Origin: DATJPW01 sp035506215
GTDB lineage: Bacteria; Desulfobacterota; Desulfomonilia; Desulfomonilales; Desulfomonilaceae
Length of the DNA: 14,161 bases
Reading direction: 5' to 3'
Assembly (NCBI GenBank): GCA_035506215.1
Contig: DATJPW010000097.1
Coordinates: 1 to 14,161, forward strand
The translations under genes and the position numbers were made by a program. Below, piece after piece: positions 7,345-13,781 of this stretch (the stretch's first letter is position 1; every line of letters starts with the position of its first letter). Below the pieces are notes generated by a model. That model made no database searches. It saw only the letters and a list, made by a program, of their open reading frames with translations, and had not been told where the DNA came from.

Positions 7345-7681
7345 ATGAGAGCATTCGACCTGAGCGAACCTTCTCATTACCGGGAGCGTTTTCTCGACGA
7401 GTTCATCCACTCAATGGCACGTCGAAAGCTACTCTGCTGAAGAGGCCAGAGCCGTGATCGATGCCCAGGGGATCCTGCCTCACATGCTGAGCTTCGAGCC
7501 CGGCAAGCCTGGCGGTTACCCGAACGGACGGCTGCTCACCGATCACATAGTCGCGCATCGTCTGTCCATGCTCTCGAAGGGCAAGATCCCGCTCGACGGG
7601 CTCAGGTCGCACACTGAGCTCTTAACGGGTTTCCCATACCTGGGCACACCACACCAGCACCCGGACCCGCCACCCGCGTAG
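7345..7681 (+). pseudogene. Frameshifted fragment resembling the C-terminal end of a DUF4331-type protein
   Basis: Two plus-strand reading frames join into one protein-like segment. From the ATG at 7345, one frame gives FDLSEPSHYRERFLDEFIH and then hits a stop at 7438-7440. From about 7415, the next frame continues with WHVESYSAEEARAVIDAQG and runs to the stop at 7679-7681. Its second half, PGGYPNGRLLTDHIVAHRL followed by DGLRSHTELL and FPYLGTPH, resembles the end of DUF4331-family proteins as I remember them (PNGR.LTDD, then a TNG-type turn, then FPYLG.P). A full family member is several hundred residues, so only the C-terminal tail is present. A single-base frameshift near 7410-7417 would explain the frame change. 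The nearest downstream neighbour reads in the opposite direction. The alternative is chance open frames in GC-rich DNA, but the motif match argues against that. Confidence 0.5.
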
Positions 7682-7769
7682 GGGCTAGTGGTGCGTCAAC
7701 TCTGATGTGGCGGGCGTCTGCTACAGCAATGCCAACCACGTTACGGGGTGATTTATTCGACGTGCGCTC

Positions 7770-8444
7770 TCAAAGGCGCGCGGGTTTGCATATAATTTCC
7801 CTGACTTGCAGGCTGAGGAAGTCAGAGCTGTTAGCGGGCCGGAGAACAAGAGCGGTGTCGGCCCCTTTGCTGGTTCCTGCGACGGATATAACGTCCTGGT
7901 CGGTCCTTGCCAAGCCCGCATCGGCAGCCATTAGAGCAAGTTCGATTGCGACCTTGGTCCCTTGACCGAAGATCCGTAATGTGTAAGCGATTATCTCGTC
8001 CACCTGATAGGTGCCAAGTTTTTTTCTTATGCCCCGACCTACACCACCAAAAGCGTGCGGGGCCGTAAGCACAGTGACGCCCTTGGAAATCAATTCCTGG
8101 CGCACCTCTGCGGGCATCTCCTGCTGGTCGGGTTGGGCGAAACCGGTCACATGGCTGACTGCAACGATGTTGGTCGCCGGGTCCAGGACCCCTCGCGCCT
8201 TAAGTGCTGTTTGCCCGCTGACAGAGGCTACCAATACAGTCTTGATGTTGAGTTGCTGCCCACGCCGACGTACACAGTCGAGAACAACGCTCGTGTTGCG
8301 AGGTCCGGTTTCGGTGAAATAGACAACCGGCGTCTCATAATGCCCCGCCGCCTCTTTTTGTTCCGCGCTTGCCAGGTTGTTCAGCCCTGCCACGAGAGCA
8401 GCGCCACCCACTCCCCCTAACGTCAAGAATTCCCGTCGATTCAT
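7770..8444 (-). CDS. Tat-exported protein with a pyruvate kinase C-terminal (alpha/beta)-like domain
   Basis: A 224-residue protein. The N-terminus is a clear twin-arginine signal: NRREFL (RR at 3-4), a glycine/alanine-rich hydrophobic core and probable cleavage after LASA near residue 27. The rest matches a conserved uncharacterised family of about 190 residues that resembles the C-terminal allosteric domain of pyruvate kinase without the catalytic barrel. Family landmarks are TGPRNTS near the start, VASVSGQTAL, SHVTGF, TAPHAFGGVGRGIR, the FGQG block, AGTSKGADTA and the terminal VREIICKP. Other members I recall are cytoplasmic, so export is the unusual feature. The start at 8442-8444 has AAGGAG (8460 to 8455 on the minus strand) ten bases upstream. 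The gene is divergent from the DUF255 gene. No substrate or binding partner can be named, and a catalytic role is not indicated. Confidence 0.82.
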   Translation of the reverse strand: MNRREFLTLGGVGGAALVAGLNNLASAEQKEAAGHYETPVVYFTETGPRNTSVVLDCVRRRGQQLNIKTVLVASVSGQTALKARGVLDPATNIVAVSHVTGFAQPDQQEMPAEVRQELISKGVTVLTAPHAFGGVGRGIRKKLGTYQVDEIIAYTLRIFGQGTKVAIELALMAADAGLARTDQDVISVAGTSKGADTALVLRPANSSDFLSLQVREIICKPARL

Positions 8445-8881
8445 TTACTCACTTCTCCTTCCCGGTAGTTGCGGTCAACGCGGTGTTCATCCACATTGTA
8501 GTCATGGGCGTGCACCTCATCCGATTCACTGTGATGATTGGAAATCATGCGTTCTTAAGAGGCGTCTTGATACGCCCCCAGGTTATGTACCACTTGTTGA
8601 GATACAGGTATAGATCTTCGTCTCGCCATGTTAGGGAGGAGCTTCTCTTGTCTCTTAAACTGCCGGGACAACCGATGGTTCTCTGAGATTTTGAGGCGAT
8701 CGTTTATTCACGCGCACCGCACCGCACGATAGCTCGGGTCTTGGAAAACCGGCGTGGGACCGGCTAACTTTCCGCTGATCTTGCATCCGCACAAAAGTGG
8801 CGCAAATTGTTGGCAGGGGAGCTTAAGAATGCAGGATGCACAGAAAACAAATTTGTGCACGTGACTAAAGGAGATGCCCGT
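8445..8881. other. Divergent intergenic region; small hairpins, no gene
   Basis: This stretch separates two divergently transcribed genes and should contain both promoters. No coding region is convincing. It contains a perfect ATGATT/AATCAT hairpin (8534-8548, three-base loop) and a GGCGT/ACGCC hairpin (8561-8576, six-base loop), about 90-130 bases upstream of the Tat-protein start. Either could be a regulator site. A short ACCGC tandem repeat lies near 8715-8728. No -35/-10 pair was good enough to annotate. Confidence 0.5.
8868..8873 (+). promoter_or_regulatory. Ribosome binding site supporting a TTG start at 8882
   Basis: AAGGAG lies eight bases before the in-frame TTG at 8882. It touches an out-of-frame ATG at 8874 that would give only a 20-codon peptide. 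The later in-frame ATG at 8939 has no recognisable site. This is why the exported form of the DUF255 gene is placed at 8882. Confidence 0.55.
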
Positions 8882-11185
8882 TTGTTTTCGCACACTGCAT
8901 GTCGCGATTTTTTGTTACCAGGTTCAACTGCTTTGAGCATGGTAGGCGGTGTTTTGTGTGCTGTGCTTGCAGCATTGACCTTGGCCACGGCAGTCGCTGC
9001 CGGTGAGCCACATGATGCCAGAGGAGCGGAAATTATGAACGGGAGCGACGATAGCAAAGGGGCTGCCAATTCGCGCGGTGATCGAGTAGCTTCTCTCAAA
9101 GCCAATCGCCTGGCAAGAGAAAAGAGCCCTTACCTGCTTCAACACGCGTACAATCCTGTGGAGTGGTTCCCGTGGGGAGACGAAGCCTTTGAAAAAGCCC
9201 GAAAGGAAGACAAACCCATATTTCTTTCCATCGGGTATTCAACCTGCCATTGGTGCCACGTCATGGAACACGAGTCGTTCGAGGATGAAGAGACGGCAAA
9301 ATTGATGAACGACGCGTTTGTGTCCATCAAGGTGGACCGCGAGGAACGACCCGACATAGATCACGTCTATATGACCGTGTGCCAGATGATGACGGGGTCC
9401 GGTGGCTGGCCGCTGAACATAATCATGACTCCCGATAAGAAGCCTTTTTTTGCGGGGACCTATTTTCCTAAAGAAACCCGATACGGAAGAATGGGCTTGG
9501 ATGACCTGACCCAACGAATCAAGCAGCTTTGGATCAACAGGCGCGATGAAGTGCTGCAATCCTCCGATAAGGTAATGCATTCTCTAAGTCGGCTTCAGGA
9601 CGATTCGCCGGGCCAAGCCCTAGACGAAGAGGTTTTAAGAACGGCCTATCGACAGCTTTCACAACGCTATGATCCCAGAAACGGGGGATTCGGCAGCGCT
9701 CCCAAGTTTCCAACCGCACACAATATGCTTTTTCTGCTTCGTTACTGGAAACGGAACGGAGAAGATGCAGCCCTCCGCATGGTAGAACATACCCTGCAAG
9801 CCATGCGCCATGGTGGAATCTACGACCAAGTTGGTTTCGGGTTCCATCGCTACTCGACGGATGATCACTGGCTAGTGCCCCACTTTGAGAAGATGCTCTA
9901 TGATCAAGCTCTGTTGGCTATGACTTATATCGAGGCTTATCAAGCGACCGGAAAGGAAGAATACGCCAAGACCGCGCGTGAAATCTTCTCTTACGTCCTC
10001 CGTGATATGACTGCGGCCAATGGAGGCTTTTATTCAGCGGAAGATGCAGACAGTGAAGGGGTCGAAGGAAAATTCTACGTATGGAAAATTGATGAAATCC
10101 GGAGTCTTCTTGATGGTCCCGAGGCGGAACTTGTGACAGAGGTGTTTCGCGTCGGTCCCGCCGGGAATTTCCAGGAAGAGGCGACGGGTCGTCTCACCGG
10201 GAATAACATACTTCACATGACTCAAGCCTCGCATCAGATTGCTGCGAGGCTTGGAATGTCCACAGAAGAGTTTGAAAGCCGGTTGGAACAAGTCCGTTTG
10301 AAACTTTTCAGAGCCAGAGAAAGGCGAATACATCCGCACAAGGATGACAAGATATTAACCGATTGGAACGGCCTCATGTTGGCGGCCTTGTCCAAGGGAG
10401 CCCAGGTCTTTGGTCAACAGGAGTACGCGAAAGCAGCCATGAAAGCGGCGGATTTTGTTCTGGCAAACTTGCGGTCAGCCGATGGTCGACTCCTGCATCG
10501 TTATCGCGACGGCGAGGCCGGTTTACCGGCTCACGTCGATGATTATGCTTTCATGACATGGGGGCTTCTGGAACTGTATGAAGCCACTTTCCAGGTTCAT
10601 TATCTGCAGGCTGCCCTGGATCTCAACAAGCATTTTCTGGAGCACTTTTGGGACGCCTCCGCGGGAGGGTTCTACTTTACGTCGGACGATGAAACAGAAC
10701 TACCTGTGAGGAAAAAAGAAATTTACGATGGGGCCGTACCTTCAGGGAATTCGGTGGCCGCACTGAACTTGCTCCGTTTAAGCCGCATCACGGCAAACCC
10801 GAATTTGGAAAAGCTTGCGGAACGGTTGGGGCAGACTTTCTCGGGGAGCGTCCATCATTTCCCATCAGCGTACACTCATTTGCTCTTGGCGGTTGAATTT
10901 GCATTAGGACCGTCTTACGAGGTTGTAATAACAGGCCGTACCGAAGCCCCGGATACTTCCCGTTTGTTGACCGAGTTGCGAAGGGCTTTTTTACCCAACA
11001 AGGTGGTCCTGTTCCGGCCGGTGAACGGCGAATCTGCCGGTATCACCAGTATCGCACCTTACACAAGGGATCAGAAAGAGTTGGATGGCAAAGCTACGGC
11101 TTATGTCTGCGCCAACTTCAGTTGTGAAGCGCCGACCAGTGACCCAGCCTACATGCTGAAATTGCTGACAACGAAAACCCGGTAG
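8882..11185 (+). CDS. Thioredoxin-like DUF255 (YyaL/spermatogenesis-associated 20-type) protein, apparently exported
   Basis: A large two-domain protein of 767 residues from the TTG at 8882. The DUF255 thioredoxin-like domain starts at about residue 77 with LAREKSPYLLQH and carries a CHWC redox motif (C122, C125) and the family blocks DREERPDID and GGWPLN. A long (alpha/alpha)-barrel domain resembling N-acylglucosamine 2-epimerase or glycosidase folds follows, with GGIYDQVGFGFHRY, WNGLMLAALSKGA and the late PSGNSVAALNLLRL block. The biochemical role of the family is not established. Upstream of the usual N-terminus is a signal-peptide-like stretch (VLCAVLAALTLATAVAAG) ending near residue 41. 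However, an internal ATG at 9035 has an ideal GAGGAG site at 9021-9026 and would give a 716-residue cytoplasmic protein of normal family length. ATG 8939 and TTG 8807 are further in-frame options. The gene is divergent from the Tat-signal protein, and the NifS-like gene follows 122 bases downstream. Confidence 0.85.
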   Translation: MFSHTACRDFLLPGSTALSMVGGVLCAVLAALTLATAVAAGEPHDARGAEIMNGSDDSKGAANSRGDRVASLKANRLAREKSPYLLQHAYNPVEWFPWGDEAFEKARKEDKPIFLSIGYSTCHWCHVMEHESFEDEETAKLMNDAFVSIKVDREERPDIDHVYMTVCQMMTGSGGWPLNIIMTPDKKPFFAGTYFPKETRYGRMGLDDLTQRIKQLWINRRDEVLQSSDKVMHSLSRLQDDSPGQALDEEVLRTAYRQLSQRYDPRNGGFGSAPKFPTAHNMLFLLRYWKRNGEDAALRMVEHTLQAMRHGGIYDQVGFGFHRYSTDDHWLVPHFEKMLYDQALLAMTYIEAYQATGKEEYAKTAREIFSYVLRDMTAANGGFYSAEDADSEGVEGKFYVWKIDEIRSLLDGPEAELVTEVFRVGPAGNFQEEATGRLTGNNILHMTQASHQIAARLGMSTEEFESRLEQVRLKLFRARERRIHPHKDDKILTDWNGLMLAALSKGAQVFGQQEYAKAAMKAADFVLANLRSADGRLLHRYRDGEAGLPAHVDDYAFMTWGLLELYEATFQVHYLQAALDLNKHFLEHFWDASAGGFYFTSDDETELPVRKKEIYDGAVPSGNSVAALNLLRLSRITANPNLEKLAERLGQTFSGSVHHFPSAYTHLLLAVEFALGPSYEVVITGRTEAPDTSRLLTELRRAFLPNKVVLFRPVNGESAGITSIAPYTRDQKELDGKATAYVCANFSCEAPTSDPAYMLKLLTTKTR
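9021..9026 (+). promoter_or_regulatory. Second, internal ribosome binding site (cytoplasmic-form start at 9035)
   Basis: GAGGAG lies eight bases before an in-frame ATG at 9035, just downstream of the predicted signal-peptide cleavage region. If used, it would give a 716-residue DUF255 protein lacking the export signal. It could also be a coincidence of coding sequence. Confidence 0.4.
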
Positions 11186-11286
11186 GACAACGGACAAGAA
11201 TGCCCTCGAATTTTTTGGTGGACCGACCCGCATGTTCGAGTACGCTTGCCCAAAATTGATGCCGATAGTAAGTGTATTCTCACCAC

Positions 11287-11316
11287 AAAAATGGAGAAGG
11301 GCAAAAAATGGAGAAG
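11287..11316 (+). repeat. 17-base-period duplication of the NifS-like gene's start context
   Basis: The 13-mer AAAAATGGAGAAG occurs at 11287-11299 and again at 11304-11316, with GGCA between. The second copy contains the true start ATG (11308) of the NifS-like gene. The first copy has an out-of-frame ATG at 11291, and its GGAGAAGGG serves as the ribosome site of the real start. Confidence 0.6.
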
Positions 11317-12456
11317 CCTATCTACCTTGATTACAATGGCACTACGCCGCTTGACCCGGAAGTCGTTGCCGCCATGCAGCCCTTTTTCGAGGAATTCGGT
11401 AACCCCTCCAGCACTCACTGGTACGGCATTGCGCCCAAGCAGGCTGTAGCAAAAGCCCGTGAACAAGTGGCTTCTTTACTCAACTGCGGACTTCGGGAGA
11501 TTGTCTTCACCAGCGGGGGCACCGAATCGAATAATTACGCCATAGCAGGGACTGCTTTTCGACTTCAAGGCAAGGGTAATCATATCGTTACTTGCCGGAT
11601 CGAACATCCCGCGGTCCTCGAAGTATGCAGATTCCTGGAGACTCTCGGCTTCCGTGTTACGTATTTGCCGGTCGACGAATCCGGCCTCCTCAGGGCATCA
11701 GATGTTGCCGAGGCGGTAACCTCGCAAACGATCCTGATCACGATTATGCACGCCAACAATGAGGTGGGGACAGTTCAGCCCATTGAAGAAATATCCGAAA
11801 TTGCCCGAAATCGTGGAATCGTGTTTCACACGGACGCGGCCCAGTCCGTAGGCAAAATCCCGATTGATGTGAACGAATTGGCTGTCGATCTGTTATCTGT
11901 GGCGGGACATAAAGTCTATGCGCCAAAAGGGGTGGGCGCTCTCTATATTCGGAGACAGATGGAGCCTGAAAAATTCATGCTGGGCGCGGGGCAAGAAGAT
12001 GGAAAGAGGGCGGGCACCGAGAATGTCTTGGGAATCGTCGGACTCGGAAAGGCTTGTGAGATCGCTGGACGCGATTTGAAGCGGAACATGTCCGTGCTGA
12101 AGACGACCAGAGATAATCTGCAGAAGGGCATACAGGAAAAATTGGGAGATCTGGTGCGCTTTAACGGCCACGCGGAAAAACGCTTACCGAACACCCTTAG
12201 TTTGTCGTTCAGGGGCGTGGAGGCGGACAGAATCCTGGAAGAAATAGGGCTTGATGTGGCCGCGTCCGCGGGTGCGGCATGCCATTCGGGAGATGTTTCC
12301 ATTTCTCATGTTCTCGAAGCAATGAAGGTCCCGCTGGAATGGGCCAAGGGCACCCTGAGGTTTACCACCGGTAAATTCACTACAGAGGCTGAAATTGCGA
12401 AAGCGATAGATGTTGTTTCTGATGCTGTATTGAGACTGTCGAACACGCAACATTGA
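11308..12456 (+). CDS. NifS-family cysteine desulfurase, selenocysteine lyase-like
   Basis: A 382-residue fold-type I PLP enzyme that removes sulfur from cysteine (or selenium from selenocysteine), leaving alanine. Expected residues are present: H100 stacking on the cofactor (IEHPAVLE), D176 and Q179 (HTDAAQS), Schiff-base K202 (AGHKVYAPKGVG) and a catalytic cysteine, C325. The segment around C325 is ASAGAACHSG, close to the AACHS active-site loop of mammalian selenocysteine lyase and unlike the SSGSACTS loop of IscS. LPNTLSLSFRG and GAGQEDGKRAGTEN also fit that branch. The start at ATG 11308 is preceded by AAGGG six bases upstream. The frame is open to 11272, but those 12 residues are not family-like. 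No iscU, iscR or nifU gene is adjacent, so it is not a standard ISC operon. A GAF-cyclase gene lies 73 bases downstream on the same strand. Substrate preference is inferred only. Confidence 0.9.
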   Translation: MEKPIYLDYNGTTPLDPEVVAAMQPFFEEFGNPSSTHWYGIAPKQAVAKAREQVASLLNCGLREIVFTSGGTESNNYAIAGTAFRLQGKGNHIVTCRIEHPAVLEVCRFLETLGFRVTYLPVDESGLLRASDVAEAVTSQTILITIMHANNEVGTVQPIEEISEIARNRGIVFHTDAAQSVGKIPIDVNELAVDLLSVAGHKVYAPKGVGALYIRRQMEPEKFMLGAGQEDGKRAGTENVLGIVGLGKACEIAGRDLKRNMSVLKTTRDNLQKGIQEKLGDLVRFNGHAEKRLPNTLSLSFRGVEADRILEEIGLDVAASAGAACHSGDVSISHVLEAMKVPLEWAKGTLRFTTGKFTTEAEIAKAIDVVSDAVLRLSNTQH

Positions 12457-12485
12457 TATCGAACGACTAAGCGGTATACTGGTGT

Positions 12486-12506
12486 AGCGTCTTCACAAAG
12501 ACGTTT
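12486..12506 (+). terminator. Short hairpin with TTT after the NifS-like gene; weak terminator candidate
   Basis: CGTCTT (12488-12493) pairs perfectly with AAGACG (12498-12503) across a four-base CACA loop, extended by one G-T and one A-T pair, and is followed by TTT. It starts 30 bases after the NifS-like stop and ends 13 bases before the cyclase ribosome site at 12519-12522. It could attenuate transcription between the genes or control translation of the cyclase. Confidence 0.4.
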
Positions 12507-12529
12507 CGCCTGTTCTCCGGAGTCAATCC

Positions 12530-13711
12530 ATGTATAAAGAGCGGTTTGAAAACATATTTCGAGTCGCACGAAGAGTTACTTCTTCGCTGAATATAGCGGA
12601 CATTCTCGAATCGATTCGGGATGAGTGCAAAACAACCATGCCGCACTTGCAGGAGATGTGCTTGATGCTGGTGGACTCGGAAGCCCAGCACTATACCCGC
12701 CCCCTGCACTGTTCTATGAGGACCGAAAACATAAACTGTCAGTTCTGTAAAAAGGGCAGAAATACTATCCTGAAGGCCCTGGACGGACCCGCCCGTACCC
12801 TTTGCTTTGTGCCGGGCCCTGATGGCGGCAAGTTGTTGCCCGAGGGCGCGCCGGCGGAAGGACTCTGCGAAATCGTTTTGCCCATTTATGAGGGAAATGA
12901 GCCTTTAGCTGTTTTGGAAGCGGTGGCAAAGGAAGGTTCCAGCCTCGGCGAGAAGGAACTCACACTGTTGAATGACTTGGCCGAGCTGGTCGCCAACGTA
13001 CTGAAAAATGCCCGACATCACTGGAAAATTTCCCAAGAAAAGCTCACTTTGGATCGTATACTGGAGAGGCTCCGACCATTCGTGCCCGCCACCGTCCAGA
13101 AAATCCTGGAGAAGGACCCTGAAGCTCCCGCTTTAGACAAAACCGAAATGGACGTAACCATTCTGTTTCTGGATGTGGCGGGGTACACACGTATCAGCGA
13201 GTACCTGACGCAGGAAAAAGTGAACTTCATCATTGAAAAATATTTTTCCAGCTTTCTTGACGCGCTTTACGCGCACGGTGGGGATATCAACGAAACAGCG
13301 GGCGATGGGCTCATGGCGATATTTCAAGGCGACCGTAAAAATCACGCATTCAATGCCGCCCGCGCTGCTCTCGAAATCCGGCGCAAGACCATGGAAATAA
13401 ATCAAGAATTGGAGAAACGCTTCCAGCCTCTTCAAATTAACATGGGGATTAACTCGGGAGAGGCTTCCTTGGGCATGCGTCGATTCCAGGGCGCCGCGGG
13501 AACTCGCATGACCTTCACAGCGTCCGGTCCTGTGACAAACCTGGCGGCGCGCATTGCTTCCGCGGCCAAAGATGGAGACATCCTTATAGGCTCCGAAACG
13601 GCAAACAGGATACGAGAGGAGATCATCCTTTTCGATAGAGGGGCGATGGTTTTCAAAAATATCGCGAAGCCTGTCAAAGTCTTCAGCCTCGTCCGGCCTA
13701 CTGACAATTGA
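12530..13711 (+). CDS. Cysteine-rich GAF-class III nucleotide cyclase with atypical base-recognition residues
   Basis: A 393-residue soluble protein. Residues about 1-165 look like a GAF sensor (VLPIYEGNEPLAVLEAV near 116-132 is the typical core strand), then a helical linker (166-195), then a class III cyclase domain (about 205-390). Metal-binding aspartates D215 (FLDVAGYT) and D259 (AGDGLMAIF) and the transition-state pair N337/R341 (TNLAAR) are present, so catalysis is likely. The base-recognition positions are E255 (NETAGD) and T328 (RMTFTASG) instead of the Lys/Asp of standard adenylate cyclases, so cAMP is not assured. All seven cysteines (33, 44, 61, 70, 73, 92, 113) lie in the sensor half, including a CQFC pair, and none lie in the cyclase domain. 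The ATG at 12530 has GGAG at 12519-12522. It sits between two NifS-fold genes on the same strand, with 73 and about 70 base gaps. Confidence 0.9.
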   Translation: MYKERFENIFRVARRVTSSLNIADILESIRDECKTTMPHLQEMCLMLVDSEAQHYTRPLHCSMRTENINCQFCKKGRNTILKALDGPARTLCFVPGPDGGKLLPEGAPAEGLCEIVLPIYEGNEPLAVLEAVAKEGSSLGEKELTLLNDLAELVANVLKNARHHWKISQEKLTLDRILERLRPFVPATVQKILEKDPEAPALDKTEMDVTILFLDVAGYTRISEYLTQEKVNFIIEKYFSSFLDALYAHGGDINETAGDGLMAIFQGDRKNHAFNAARAALEIRRKTMEINQELEKRFQPLQINMGINSGEASLGMRRFQGAAGTRMTFTASGPVTNLAARIASAAKDGDILIGSETANRIREEIILFDRGAMVFKNIAKPVKVFSLVRPTDN

Positions 13712-13727
13712 TATTAAAACCAAGCCA

Positions 13728-13756
13728 GTGCCTTCCGCGGGCCTTGCGTAAGGCAC
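13728..13756 (+). repeat. Mutually exclusive hairpins in the gap before the last gene
   Basis: AAGGCAC (13750-13756) can pair with GTGCCTT (13728-13734) across a 15-base loop. Its first five bases (AAGGC) can instead pair with the nearer GCCTT (13741-13745) across a four-base loop. The two forms compete for the same strand, as in attenuators, but no T-run follows. The downstream gene starts 25 bases later. Confidence 0.35.
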
Positions 13757-13781
13757 GCATTCCTGCACGTGGAGCATGATA

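Noticed and set aside
8590..8615. A TATAGA-like -10 element with possible upstream -35 in the divergent region.
   Set aside because: No acceptable -35 hexamer at 16-18 bases; too weak to annotate.
8798..8814. A sigma-54-like promoter (TGGCGC...TTGGC) upstream of the DUF255 gene.
   Set aside because: The spacing between the GG and GC elements is about two bases too long for a -24/-12 promoter.
8874..8936. A 20-codon leader-like peptide ORF starting ATG at 8874, next to AAGGAG.
   Set aside because: There is no spacing between the ribosome site and the ATG, and the same site is ideally spaced for the in-frame TTG at 8882.
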